The notes under the pieces were generated by a model. The model was not told where the DNA came from, made no database searches, and saw only the letters and a list, made by a program, of their open reading frames with translations. This document shows, one piece after another, positions 20,357 through 30,119 of a stretch of DNA of 64,000 nucleotides. The DNA comes from Rebecca billardiae RCC1528 (lineage: Eukaryota > Haptophyta), in contig OZ251231.1 in the NCBI GenBank assembly GCA_965240325.2, forward strand, positions 186,001-250,000, written 5' to 3'. The position numbers were made by a program, and so were the translations under genes. Within the stretch, counting starts at the first letter, position 1; each line of letters starts with the position of its first letter.

Positions 20357-20781
20357 CCCATGCGCGGCGGCGCGAGGCAGCATGGCGCGCGTCTATAGTA
20401 TGCGAGCCTCGCCCGATGGCCCCGACCGACTCGCGCCGACCAGACCGCGCACCACACATGCGCGGGCGGCTGCCGATTGCCCGAGGCTGGCTCTGGAGGC
20501 GGCGCACGCGTGCGCGCTGGCCTGAGGCGCGGCGAAAGCGGCGGCGAGCAAGGCGCGCGGCGTGGGAGGGCGACATACACTCCTTAGCACCTGCCCAGCC
20601 ACGCGCGCCGCCTCCGCGCGCGCGTACACGGCCACAGGAGCTCGCGCCGTGCGCGCCCCACTCGCCCCCCGGGGCGGGCGCCCACGAGAGTTAGTCGCTG
20701 GAGCGAGGCCGCGCAGCAGCGAAGCGGCGACCAACCTCTGCCACCGCCGCCACTGGGAGTTGACAGCCCTTACCGCCCTTG
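20357..20781 (-). repeat. Inverted repeat, right arm (425 bp)
   Basis: Reverse-complement partner of 19653-20077; the spacer 20078-20356 (279 bp) is lower in GC. The pair could fold into a long stem-loop. Outside the arms, ATGTGTGCGCCCGGATCCGG (20806-20825) recurs inverted near 21351-21370, so the structure may be nested in a larger one. Confidence 0.85.
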
Positions 20782-21203
20782 CCACTGTGAACCTTGGCCC
20801 CGTGCGATGTGTGCGCCCGGATCCGGCGTATTTGTTTTTCCGTTCCGGGTACCCATTTTGTATATGACAAATACGACGCGCAAGAATACGTTATGCCCCT
20901 CTTCTGCAGCTGCGCGCCGCTTGGCCGGCGCGCGGCGACGCGCACCGTACGACCTCATCCTCGTCCAGGCGCCCACGCGGGCGCACGGGGGCGACAGCCG
21001 CGGCTGCCGCTTGCCGGAGCTGCTCGCCGCTAGGTCGGCGGGCGGCGACATCGACTACGACCTCACCCTCATCCAAGTGCTCCGGAAGGCGCTCGGCCGC
21101 GGCGGCATCTGCCGTCGCCGCCGCGTGCCCCAGGCCGAGGCGGTGCTCCATCCCGGCCCCGCTCCCGTAGGGGGGCAGGGCTGCGGGTGGCGCACTGTCT
21201 GAC
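20782..21203. other. Spacer with an internal imperfect duplication
   Basis: A plus frame (20807-21202) contains two related units, YDLILVQAPTRA and YDLTLIQVLRKA, about 120 bp apart. This suggests a tandemly duplicated segment. It is unclear whether it is coding; no family recognised. Confidence 0.3.
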
Positions 21204-22599
21204 CTGGTCGGAAGGCGCGGACGCATTCTATGTGTCTGTTGCACTCTTGAGCCTGACGCTTGTCCGATGCTGCCACGTCGTTAAATATATATATCGGTCC
21301 AGAGTCCGTTTTCTCCAAAACACAGCAGTGCAAAACACCGGTCGGGTCACCGGACCCGGGCGCACACATGTCTCGCGACCGACACTTGGCTTGCCCGACC
21401 CTCGTTTACGGCTATCTCCCTTGCTTGCTCACTACCGGGCGCCCTCGCAGCTCCCACTGGGGAGGCTCGGCCGAAAACACCTGTGAAGTTCTCCCACTCA
21501 CGTGTACAACTACAGCACGTCCGGCGTGCGGGCATCATCAGTCAGCGAGGCCCACACCCACGAGGGAATGTGTAGCACGCGGGGCGGGGCGGGTAGCCCG
21601 TTGCTCCGCGCGAGCGCGGGTACGCGCTGTATGTGCCGCATCTCGACCATGATGGCGTAATCGAGCGCCTCGCCGCCGACGAAGCCCCCAGAGTAGATCG
21701 TGTGCATGTCCTCCTGCCGCCAGCCGAGAGCGGTCGTCGCGAGACGCTTGCCGATGTCCGCTCCGGGCATGATGGGCTCGGCGCAGGTCGCGTTGACATC
21801 GTACGCGGCAGTCACGCTGAGAACGAGCGCGTTGACGTTCACGCGGTCGTCGCTCTTCGCCTCTTCGACAGGTCTGGCGCCCGCGTGCTCGGTGGCACGA
21901 GGAGCTGTTGGTTGTGCGCGCGCGCGCGCACAGCAACAGCGTGTGCCACTCGCGATCGAGAGTGGGCATGAGCTGCTCACGCAGGCACATGCATCGCAGC
22001 GCATCCGTCACCGGCGTGACGACGTCCGCCTCGTCCCGCAGCGCCTGCGCCATGGACGAGGATGGCGCGTCGATGTTGCATGCTCGACGATTCGTCTCTC
22101 TGCGGATGGCATCACGGGCTTGTCTGCGCGCGCTGTGGCGAGGGTCGCCAACTCGCGAAGACGCGGTTGCTGCCACGGTGGCAGACCCGGGAGGTGCGTC
22201 CGCTGCGCGTCGTACGCCGTTGGCGCTGCGCTTCCGTCGCATTGGTCACCTTCGACGCCATGCACGGCGGACACGGCGGACGCGAGCTTCGGCTGAGGGA
22301 GGCACCGGCCACCGCTCGCGAGCGACAGTCCGGTGCGCGAGGATTCCGGCGATCGAGTTCAGAAGGCCGCGCCAAATCTTGCGTCGCGTGCGATGGCGCT
22401 TCCCGCCCGCGAGACACCTCGTGATGAGTGCCTCTCAGCACCGAACCCGACGCGCGGCGGTGGATCGCGCGAGGCGGCCATCGTGCGCAGCGCCTGACGT
22501 TGTGGCCGGTGCGAGCGCTCGACGTGCAAGTCGGGCGAGGATCGCCCCAGGTCGCGCGATCGTGTCGACGCGCTGAGCGTACCTCCAAACGCGTCGACT
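21204..22599 (+). repeat. Dispersed repeat, copy A (direct repeat of 57083-58635)
   Basis: Starts GGAAGGCGCGGACGCATTCT and ends ...AACGCGTCGACT; the same ends and most of the body recur in the same orientation at 57083-58635. An internal stretch (about 21291-21477) is replaced in the other copy by unrelated sequence. Within copy A, 21425-21478 is also found inverted at 58785-58840, showing mosaic rearrangement. Confidence 0.85.
21510..22130 (-). CDS. Unrecognised repeat-borne gene, tentative
   Basis: Two minus frames read as coding and can be joined by a 58-nt GT-AG intron (21874-21931): upstream MAQALRDEADVVTPVTDALR ... DREWHTLLL, then PVEEAKSDDRVNVNALVLSV ... GWRQEDMHTIYSGGFVGGEA ... VLHIPSWVWASL, stopping at 21510. 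The join keeps frame. The start is unclear and further 5' exons are likely. In the second copy (near 57.8 kb) a 1-nt and a 4-nt insertion break the same frame, so that copy looks dead. No family recognised; because it sits in a dispersed repeat it may be element-encoded. Confidence 0.35.
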
Positions 22600-23163
22600 G
22601 CCTGTGAATTCGGTGTGCGTCACGGCCGTGACGACGCAGGATGCTCAGCTATGCCGCGCCGACGCAACATCGCCTGCTACTTGTACATTAGACGCATCTG
22701 TCGGGCTGCCAGTCTTGTCAGCTGGCTGCCGGTCGAGTGACGACGAAGCCGCACGTTCCCCGACCGCGACCGCTCTCGGCTCTGGCCGGAGCGGACGCCA
22801 CGACGACGATGCCAGGTCAGGCTGCCCGCTAGAAAAACAGGTTTCCGGCCAAAGTTGCGCAGCGGTGCTCCGATTTCTATGAAATATAATACTGCTAGTA
22901 AGACACGCAGACTTAGCTAGCGAGAGAAGCGAGTGTCATCAGCTCAGGCAGGCGAGATTATTACTCAGATTTTGAGTGCCGACGGCAGCCGAGCAGAATT
23001 ATTTTTATTGATAATGATATGAATTTCTGACGCGACTACGTCTACGAGTGACGATCGATAATCTAGTGACTAGTTTCGGAAAATCGATGAACGAAGCTCG
23101 TCGCTCCTAGTCGACTGGCGATGACGCGCTGCGCGGGCGTGCGCGAGCGCTGGCACGGACGCA
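22600..23163. other. Intergenic
   Basis: No family-like coding frame. An AT-rich island lies at ~22985-23030 just beyond the 3' end of the kinase gene. Confidence 0.4.
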
Positions 23164-25285
23164 TCATCTGGCCGCCGCGTACGCCGGCGCCGCGTGCGGC
23201 CGCGCCACGAGCGGCGGCGGCGTAGCGACCGGCCCGGCGCGCCGACCAGCCGCGGCGAAATCGCGGGGCAGCCGGAACGACGCGAGCGACGGCGGCAGCG
23301 GCTGCTCGGCCACGACCGCGCTGCGCTGCTCCGCCTCCGCGCCTGGCGGCGGTCGCTCCTCGCCGCCGGACACGGGCGAGAGGCTCTGCGCGGGGCTGCC
23401 GCGGCGGCGCGGCGTGCTCGACGCGGCGATGATCCCCTCGTGCCGCTCGCGCAGCGCCTGCAGCGTGTTGACCCACACGTGCATCTCGCGCAGCGTGCGC
23501 GCGCGGAACTGGAAGGTCCGCGAGTCGCACGCCATGGAGAACTCGAAGCGCTGCTGCGCGGAGACCTCGACGGCGGAGATCGAGGTGAGCGGGATCCGCT
23601 TCTCCAGCTTCTCCAGGATCGTCGAGTCGCTCCTGCCCGAGCAGTAGCACAGCGCGCCGTCCTTGACGTAGAAGTAGCGCTTGTAGTAGGCGAGCTTGCC
23701 GAGCGCAGACGTGCCGCGCTTCCACAGGAAGCCGCACAGCGGCGGCTCGGTGCCCGCGAGCGCGGCGGCGGCGGCGGCGGAGGGCGAGAAGAGCGCCGCG
23801 TCCGTGCCGATGCGCACGGCGTGGTCGGCCGCGGGCGCGCCCGCGAGCGTGCCCGCCGCCGCCGCGAGCCTGCGCTGCGTCGCATCCGCGTCGACGAGCC
23901 GCTCGCGGCCGCTGCGCGTGCCGTGCCGCCGGCCGGCGCGCGCCGCCGCGCCGCGCTCGTCGGCTGGAGCGCCCTCGGCGCCCTCGAGGGACGAGATCGA
24001 GCGGTGCGAGCCGTTGGACGAGAGCCACGACGTCTCCTTGTCCACGGTGCGCGTGAGGAAGTCGGGCAGCCCGGGCGAGGACGAGACGCCGCCGACGGCG
24101 AGTACCGAGCGCTTGGTACTCGTGAGCCACGTGTGTTGCCGCAGCTGCTGCGCGGTCGGGCGCGAGCGGACGTCCTTGTCGAAGCAGGCGAGGAGGAAGG
24201 AGCGCAGCTCGTCGGAGAGGCCGTCGGGCAGCGGCGGGTGCGTGTCGTTCACGATGTGGTACATCGCCGACATCTGCGTCAGCTCAAAGTAGGGCGGCAC
24301 GCCGGTGAGCAGCTCGAGCACCGTGCAGCCGACAGACCAGACGTCCGACGCCGTCGTGAAGGCCGACATCTCGATGATCTCCGGCGCCACTGCGCGCGAG
24401 AGGGGGCGGGCGCGGGCGGGCGAGGCGGGGGGCGAGGATCGTCAGTCGCACGCCCGCCTGAGCGCGCGCGCGCGCGCGCGCGGCGCGACGGGGGCGCGGC
24501 GGCGGCGGCGGCGGCGGGCGAGTGTGCGCCTGGCGCTCACTCCAGTAGGGGGTGCCGACGACGGACTGCGTCTTGGTGGCGTGCTCGTCGGCCAGGCGCG
24601 CGACGCCAAAGTCGGCGAGCTTGACGTGCCCGTCCTTCGTCACCAGTATGTTCGCGCCCTTGATGTCGCGGTGCATCACGCCCTGCCCGTGCAAGAACTC
24701 GAGCGCCTCGAGCACCTGCGCAATGTACCGAATGACCAGACCCTCGGGCAGCCGGCCAAACTTGCGCACGATGTCCGAGAGCGAGCCGTTCTCGACGTAC
24801 TCGAGGACAATGAACAACGTCGTCGCGTCGGTGATGCATTCCAAGTACTGCACCACTCGCGGGTGCGACAGCCGGCGCAGCATGTTGATCTCCGTCTCGA
24901 TCCCCTGCAGCCGCCCGTCCGAGATGCCCGCGAGCGAGATCTCCTTGACGGCGGCGAAGTCGCCATTCTCCGTGTTGAGTGCTTTGAACACTCGCCCACT
25001 CGACCCACGTCCAAGGTCGTCCCCCAGCGCCTGCGCCCGCGCGTGGAGGGGCCGGCCGCGCGCGGCAGGTTAGCGGACGATTACCGGCCTGCGCCCGAGA
25101 CGCGCCCGCGCAGCGCCAGGAGTACCGGCCGAGGGGCGGGCGCGCACGTATTTCGAGCCGATCATCATCTGCTGTCGTCTCCGCGCCTTGTTGTGCTCGT
25201 CATCCGGGGCCGCGCCCGCGGCCCCCGCCGGCTCGCCAGCCGGCGCGCCAATGATATGGAGGGCCATCTCCCCTCCGTTGATCAC
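23164..25285 (-). CDS. MAP3K-epsilon/Cdc7-SepH-like protein kinase with PH domain
   Basis: Three exons joined by hand: 25285-25148, 25030-24541 and 24389-23164 (introns 117 and 151 nt), giving 617 residues. The joins restore SKY+ALGDDLGRGSSGRVFKAL at the glycine loop and GTPYW+MAPEIIEM in the activation segment. Catalytic features: AVKEIS lysine, VMHRDIKGANIL, LADFGVA, and subdomain IX DVWSVGCTVLELL. Sequence details such as ENGDFAAVKEISL, EYVENGSL and YIAQVLEALEFLHGQGVMHR closely follow plant MAP3K-epsilon and fungal Cdc7/SepH, kinases of septation and cytokinesis. After a low-complexity linker a PH domain (~427-527) reads CGFLWKRG ... MHVWVNTLQAL, suggesting phosphoinositide-dependent membrane recruitment. 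Plant MAP3K-epsilon instead carries ARM repeats. Confidence 0.88.
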
Positions 25286-25999
25286 ACAGCACTACCCCTC
25301 TTCCGTCCGCTTGGGCCGCAACGCCTGCGTGGTCGTGAGTACTTTAGCCGAGCAGCAGGCCGTGTCAAGCTCCTAACGAGGTGAGCAAGTTTTGCTATGC
25401 GAATATATTGGGCGCAGGCGCGTGCGCCGCGCCGGGGTGTGCGCCACATACGGACGCGTGGACCTCCCGGACCGGTGATGATGAAATATAATATGGGCTT
25501 CGCGGGCTTCCGAGGCCTCCTCACTTTCTCAAGCAGTGAATGGTTGGTCGGCTGGCAAAGTGGCAAACGACTAGGACTGCTGGGTCCACCTCATCATGAT
25601 CATCGATCTGATCAGACGCCCATATCAATAATACATCGATCTCGTCCTTGCAGTGATGACAGAATCCGGCCTTATTCCGACGTATGATGTGCGCCGGATT
25701 TTGAGACGCGACCCTTCTCGTCGCATTCTTGGCGCCGTGACCGAACATCCTATCGCACGCAGAACCAATAGCAGCGAATATCCTCGCGCCGGTCGCACGC
25801 CGGCGCACTGCGCGGGCGCCGGTGGTGTCGCGGAGTGAAACCGCCAAAACCCGAGCCGAACCGGCGTCAACTCCGGTCTCCTGCGAGATGTTCATCTCGT
25901 CCGCGCAAGTCGTACCTTAGTAAACTGTAACGGCCGGCCACGGCCGTGCAGGGCGCTCGTCGAGACGACGCAGCCCCGGACTCGATCACGTCTGGAAGG
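25286..25999. other. Divergent intergenic region
   Basis: About 700 bp between the kinase start (-) and the PDI-like start (+). Both promoters should lie here. No repeat pair or coding frame with family resemblance. Confidence 0.4.
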
Positions 26000-27895
26000 A
26001 TGGCTGGCACCGCGCGCGCCACCCCGCGGGCCTGGCTCGCGGCGGCGTTGCTGCTGCTCGCCGTGATGGGCCCGGCCGAGCGCGCGCGCGCGGACGACGC
26101 GGAGGAGTCCCCCGCCGAGACCCAGCCGCCCCTCTCCGCCGGCGCCTTCAACGTCACCGCCAAGACGCTCAAGGCGCAGCTGCGCGCCGCGGGCGGCTCC
26201 CTCTACCTCGGCTTCTCGGCGCCCTCGTGCAAGTTCTGCCGCGCGTACGAGGCCGAGTACGCCGCGTACCACGCTTTCGACGCGCCCCCCGTCCCGCTCG
26301 GCCGCGTCGACGCCTCGCGCGAGAAGTCCCTCGCCGCGCGCTACGACGCCGAGACGGTGCCGTCGCTCGTGCTGCTGCACGACGGCGGCAAGCGCTCGAT
26401 CGTGTACAAGGGCGCGCACGAGGCGGCGGCGATGGCGGCGTTCGCGGCGAGCCGCGTGGGCCCGGCCGTGCGCGAGCTCCCGCCCGGCCTCGCCGCGCTC
26501 GACGCCCTCGTCCGCGCGCCGCGCGGCCCCACTGACGTACTCGTCGTCGGCTTCTTCACACAGCCGGGCGGCGAGGAGGAGGAGGAGGTGGAGGACCTGG
26601 CGGAGACGGCGGGCGCGCTGCGCGCGGCGCGGCCCGACGCGCCGGTGGTCGCGGTGCGCACCACGCTCGGCCCCGCCGAGCTCGCCGAGCTCACGCGCGC
26701 GCGCAGGTGGATCGAGCGCACGCCCGCCGTCGCGGTTTGGGTTGGCGGCGACGACGGCGACGGCGGCGGCGGCCGCGGCGGCGGCCGCGGCGGCGGCGGC
26801 GGCGGCGGCGCGCGCGCCAAGAAGGGCGGCGGCGGCGGCGCGGAGGAAGCGGACGGCCCGCCGCCCGCGCCGCGCGCGCGCGCGCTGCTCGACGAGGCGC
26901 TCCCCGGCGGCGCGTCGATGGCGCAGTGGACGATGCGCTCGTCGCTGCCGCGCGTCGCGTGGCTGACGGAGCTCAACTTTCACACGTACGCGGCCACGGA
27001 GCTGCCGATGCTGATCCTCTTCGTCGACCCCGGCGCGGGCGAGGCGGCGTACGCGTCGGAGCGCGGCGCGCTCGAGGCGGTGGCGCGCGAGTTCGACGGG
27101 CGCGTCCTCTTCGTCCTGTGCGACGGCGTCAAGCAGCGGTACCGGAAGATTGCGCTTGGCCTCACCGCAGACACACTGCCGGCAATGGCGCTCAACACCA
27201 AGGAGGAGCACGCGCGCTACCCGTTCGAGCAGGACAAGCCGATCACGGCGGGCGCGGTGCGCGGGTTCTGCGCGGACTACCTGGCGGGGCGGCTCGTGCC
27301 GCGCCTGCCCGACGCCAAGCCGCTCACGCCGCCGCCGCCCGAGCGCGGGCCGCGCGCGCCCGTGCCCCTCGCGGGCGGCGGCACCTACACGCCCGCGCGG
27401 CCGCAGGGGCTCGGGCACGTGGCGAACCTCACGGCCGCGAGCGTGGAGGCGGCGGTGGGCGACGTGCGGAAGGACGTGCTGCTGCTCGTGTACTCCTCCG
27501 CGCAGTGCGGCGAGGTCTGCGCCGAGCTCGACATCTACTTTGGCAAGGCGGCCTCAAGACTCGCCGAGCTCGGCGTCCACACGGTCGCGCCGTGCCGGCT
27601 CGACCTGGCCGCGCACGCGCTGCCGCCCTCGCTGCCGCTGCCGCTGCACACGCTGCCGATCGTGATCATGCTGCCCGCCGCGGACAAGCAGCCGCCGTTC
27701 CGCTACCTCGAGGGCGACCTCAAGCCGCGCCGCCTCCTCTACTTCGCCCAGGCGCACGCCACGCACGCGTTTGAGCTGCCGGAGAATCCGCACCTCGACC
27801 GGGAGCAGAACCGGATGTGGCACGAGCAGGTGGCGGAGCTGCCGGAGGAGCGGCGGCGGCGCGCGCTCGCCACGCTGCTGCCCGAGGAGTTCTGA
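26000..27895 (+). CDS. Protein disulfide isomerase-like thioredoxin-fold protein
   Basis: 631 residues from ATG 26000, chosen because it begins a signal peptide (WLAAALLLLAVMGPAERARA); the frame is open 18 codons earlier. The first thioredoxin fold (~35-150) has the redox site SAPSCKFCRAYEAEY (CxxC) and the cis-Pro segment AETVPSLVLL. Two middle redox-inactive folds follow, interrupted by a Gly/Arg/Lys-rich insert (~255-290). The last fold (~470-600) has YSSAQCGEVCAEL, a CxxxC in place of CxxC, and HTLPIVIML. There is no KDEL-type tail (ends LLPEEF). It likely acts in the secretory pathway in disulfide formation or as a chaperone; retention mechanism not evident. Confidence 0.75.
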   Translation: MAGTARATPRAWLAAALLLLAVMGPAERARADDAEESPAETQPPLSAGAFNVTAKTLKAQLRAAGGSLYLGFSAPSCKFCRAYEAEYAAYHAFDAPPVPLGRVDASREKSLAARYDAETVPSLVLLHDGGKRSIVYKGAHEAAAMAAFAASRVGPAVRELPPGLAALDALVRAPRGPTDVLVVGFFTQPGGEEEEEVEDLAETAGALRAARPDAPVVAVRTTLGPAELAELTRARRWIERTPAVAVWVGGDDGDGGGGRGGGRGGGGGGGARAKKGGGGGAEEADGPPPAPRARALLDEALPGGASMAQWTMRSSLPRVAWLTELNFHTYAATELPMLILFVDPGAGEAAYASERGALEAVAREFDGRVLFVLCDGVKQRYRKIALGLTADTLPAMALNTKEEHARYPFEQDKPITAGAVRGFCADYLAGRLVPRLPDAKPLTPPPPERGPRAPVPLAGGGTYTPARPQGLGHVANLTAASVEAAVGDVRKDVLLLVYSSAQCGEVCAELDIYFGKAASRLAELGVHTVAPCRLDLAAHALPPSLPLPLHTLPIVIMLPAADKQPPFRYLEGDLKPRRLLYFAQAHATHAFELPENPHLDREQNRMWHEQVAELPEERRRRALATLLPEEF

Positions 27896-28313
27896 GCGGG
27901 CGGGTTGGGCTGGGCTGGGCTGGGGAGGAGGAGGCCGAGCGGGGGCGTGCGGCGCGGGCGGGCGCGGCAGGCGCGGCGCGGCGCGCGGGCCGGTGCGATG
28001 TGACGAGCGGCCGAGCAGCGCTGGCTCCGCGGCTCAGCACACAGCAGACAGCAGAGTACAGCAGTAGCAGTCTACTTATGACGATCGATACTCATCTGAT
28101 GAATCTGACAGTCCGACGATGCATGACTGCGCTCTGATGCTCGTCATCAGTAGTCCGCGAGTGGCTGTCGTCATCAGTCAGACCGCGACTGCCACGGGCA
28201 CGGACTGCTGGCGCCGCTCGTGCCTCGTCGTCCCGAGTTTGAGCTGAGTTGATGATTGAGCAGCAGATGATATATATAGCGCTGCTGCTGCTGCACTCGC
28301 GTCCGAGGCACCG
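27896..28313. other. Intergenic between convergent genes
   Basis: 3' flanks of the PDI-like gene (+) and LanC-like gene (-). The first ~130 bp are G-rich, the rest mixed. Nothing recognised. Confidence 0.4.
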
Positions 28314-30037
28314 CTACGACGGGCGAGGCGGCGGCTCGACGAACGGGAAGGCCGCGGCGACGGCGGGCGTGAGCGTCTCCAGCGAGTGCAGGAAGAGCAG
28401 CGCGCCGCCCAGCCCCTCGAAGAGTGAGGCCGGGTGGTCGGGCGTGCGGCTCTGCGCGGCCACGCGCTCGTCCAGCAGCGCGCGGCCGAACTGCACCGCG
28501 CGGCACACCCACAGCGGGTCGCCGCTAAGCCGCGCCGCGCGCAGCAGCACGTACCCGTTGCCCGACACCCCGTGGCACAGCCCCGGCCCCTTCTTCAGCA
28601 GGCCGTGCTCGTACGTCAGCTCAGCGAACCCGAGCGCCGCCGCGCGGAAGCGGCCATCGTACGCCGCACCGCCGCTGCTGCCGTCGCTCCCGCCGCCGCC
28701 GCCGCGTGGGGCGAAGCAGGAGCTGAAGAGGTCGTGCGCGCACGCGTACACCAGGCAGGCTGCGGCCAGTCGGCGCGCGGTGGGGAGGGCGGCGGCGGCG
28801 CGCGCGGGGCGGCGCGAGTTGGCGAGAGGGCGCGGAGCCGAGGGCGTGCGCTGCCGCTGTGCTTGCACACTGAAGAGCGCACAAGGGGGCCGGTCCTCGC
28901 TGGCACCGCCGGGCATGGCCTCCGGAATCGCTGCCGACTGGCCCCGAGCCAACCAGCAACGCAGCGGGGGGCTCGCAGCCGCCCCTCAGCAGCTGCGCGC
29001 GCGCGCAGCGCGGCGCGCGCTCCAATGCCACTGCGGGTTGCGCTGAGGCGCTGGGCTGCGCGCACGCACCGCCGGGCGCGCCGTGGCAGAAGTGGACCAT
29101 CGGCGTGGGCTCGCCGCCGACGTGCGCGGGCAGGTTGCCAGCGCGGTCGCGCTGCGCGAGCGCCCAGTCGAGCGTGCGCTCCAGCTTCGCCTCGGGCTCC
29201 GCCCCGTCCGCACACGCCAGTGCGCGCAGCGCGCCGCCGCCCGCGCCTCGCTCGAGCTGATAGCTGAGGAGCGCGAGACATGCGCCCAGCACGCCGTGCG
29301 CGGCGCCGAGATACAGATCTCCGTGCCACGCGCACAGCAGGGGCGGCGCGCCGCCGGGGAGGCGCGCGAGCCTGGGCGCGTGCTGCGCCGCGTCCGCCTC
29401 GCACGCCGCGAGCAGCTGCTGCGCGAGCGTGTGCAGCAGAGACGGCGGCACGGCCGCGGGCAGCCTCCGGCCGAGGCTCAGCGCGCCGAGCAGGAGGCCC
29501 CCGCGCCCGTACAGCCACTCGTTGTCGAGCTCGGCGTCGGAGAGGGACGCGTGCACGCTGCGCACGTACCGCTCCGCGTGCGCGCGCGCCGAGGGCTCGT
29601 CCGCTGCGCTGAGCGCCTTGGCGAGCATCACACCTGCGGGCGTGGCGCATGCACGGCACGAGCGCGCGCGGCGGAGGCGGCGAGCGCGGCTCGGTGGCCG
29701 CGCGCGCGAGCGCGGCGCGCGCGTGCCGCGGCAGGGTGGCCGCACCCGGGCCGCCGCACAGCAGCGAGGCGACGTCCACCTCCTCCTCGTCGCACGTGGC
29801 GAACAGCTGCCTCGCCGTTGGGTCCGCGGGCGCGACGGTCGCGAGCGCGTACGCCAGCCCCGCGCGGCCCGTGTAGAGCGAGGACGTGCGGAGCGGGGGC
29901 ATGCGCAAGAGCTGCTCGAGGACGCGCGCCTTGAGCGCGCCGAGCTCGGCCCTGGTGGCGGCGGTGGGCACGAGGCCGTCGGTCCAGCCGCGCGAGGCCT
30001 CCCCGTGCGGAATGCACCGCGACTGCATCGCCGCCAT
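28314..30037 (-). CDS. LanC-like protein (LANCL family)
   Basis: Three exons joined by hand: 30037-29746, 29633-29070 and 28759-28314 (introns 112 and 310 nt), 433 residues against ~400 in human LANCL1. The joins give LLCGGPG+VMLAKAL and HFCHGAPG+ACLVYACAHDLF, reproducing LANCL spacing exactly. Diagnostic parts: SSLYTGRAGLAYAL, EWLYGRGGLLLGAL, CAWHGDLYLGAAHGVLG, the zinc site HFCHGAPG and GLCHGVSGNGY (Cys, Cys, His), and SLFEGLGGALLFL. LANCL proteins form a double alpha-barrel with zinc and bind or transfer glutathione; LANCL enzymes add glutathione to dehydroamino acids. A Gly/Ser insert sits in exon 3. The start lies only 82 bp after the stop of the upstream glycosyltransferase on the same strand. 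Confidence 0.9.
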
Positions 30038-30119
30038 CGATCGCTCCGCCCGCCGGAAAGGCCGTCCATCTAAAAATGTTCATCTGCTAAAATCCGTCCA
30101 TCCGAGGATAAAAATGGCG

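Noticed and set aside
19672-20785. Open frames of 85-142 residues within the 425-bp inverted repeat
   Set aside because: They mirror each other in the two arms, are Arg/Ala/Pro-rich and have no family features; treated as composition artefacts.
23194-24624. Plus-strand 476-residue open frame
   Set aside because: Antisense of the kinase/PH gene, extreme Arg content, no family features.
25892-27418. Minus-strand 508-residue open frame
   Set aside because: Antisense shadow of the PDI-like gene.
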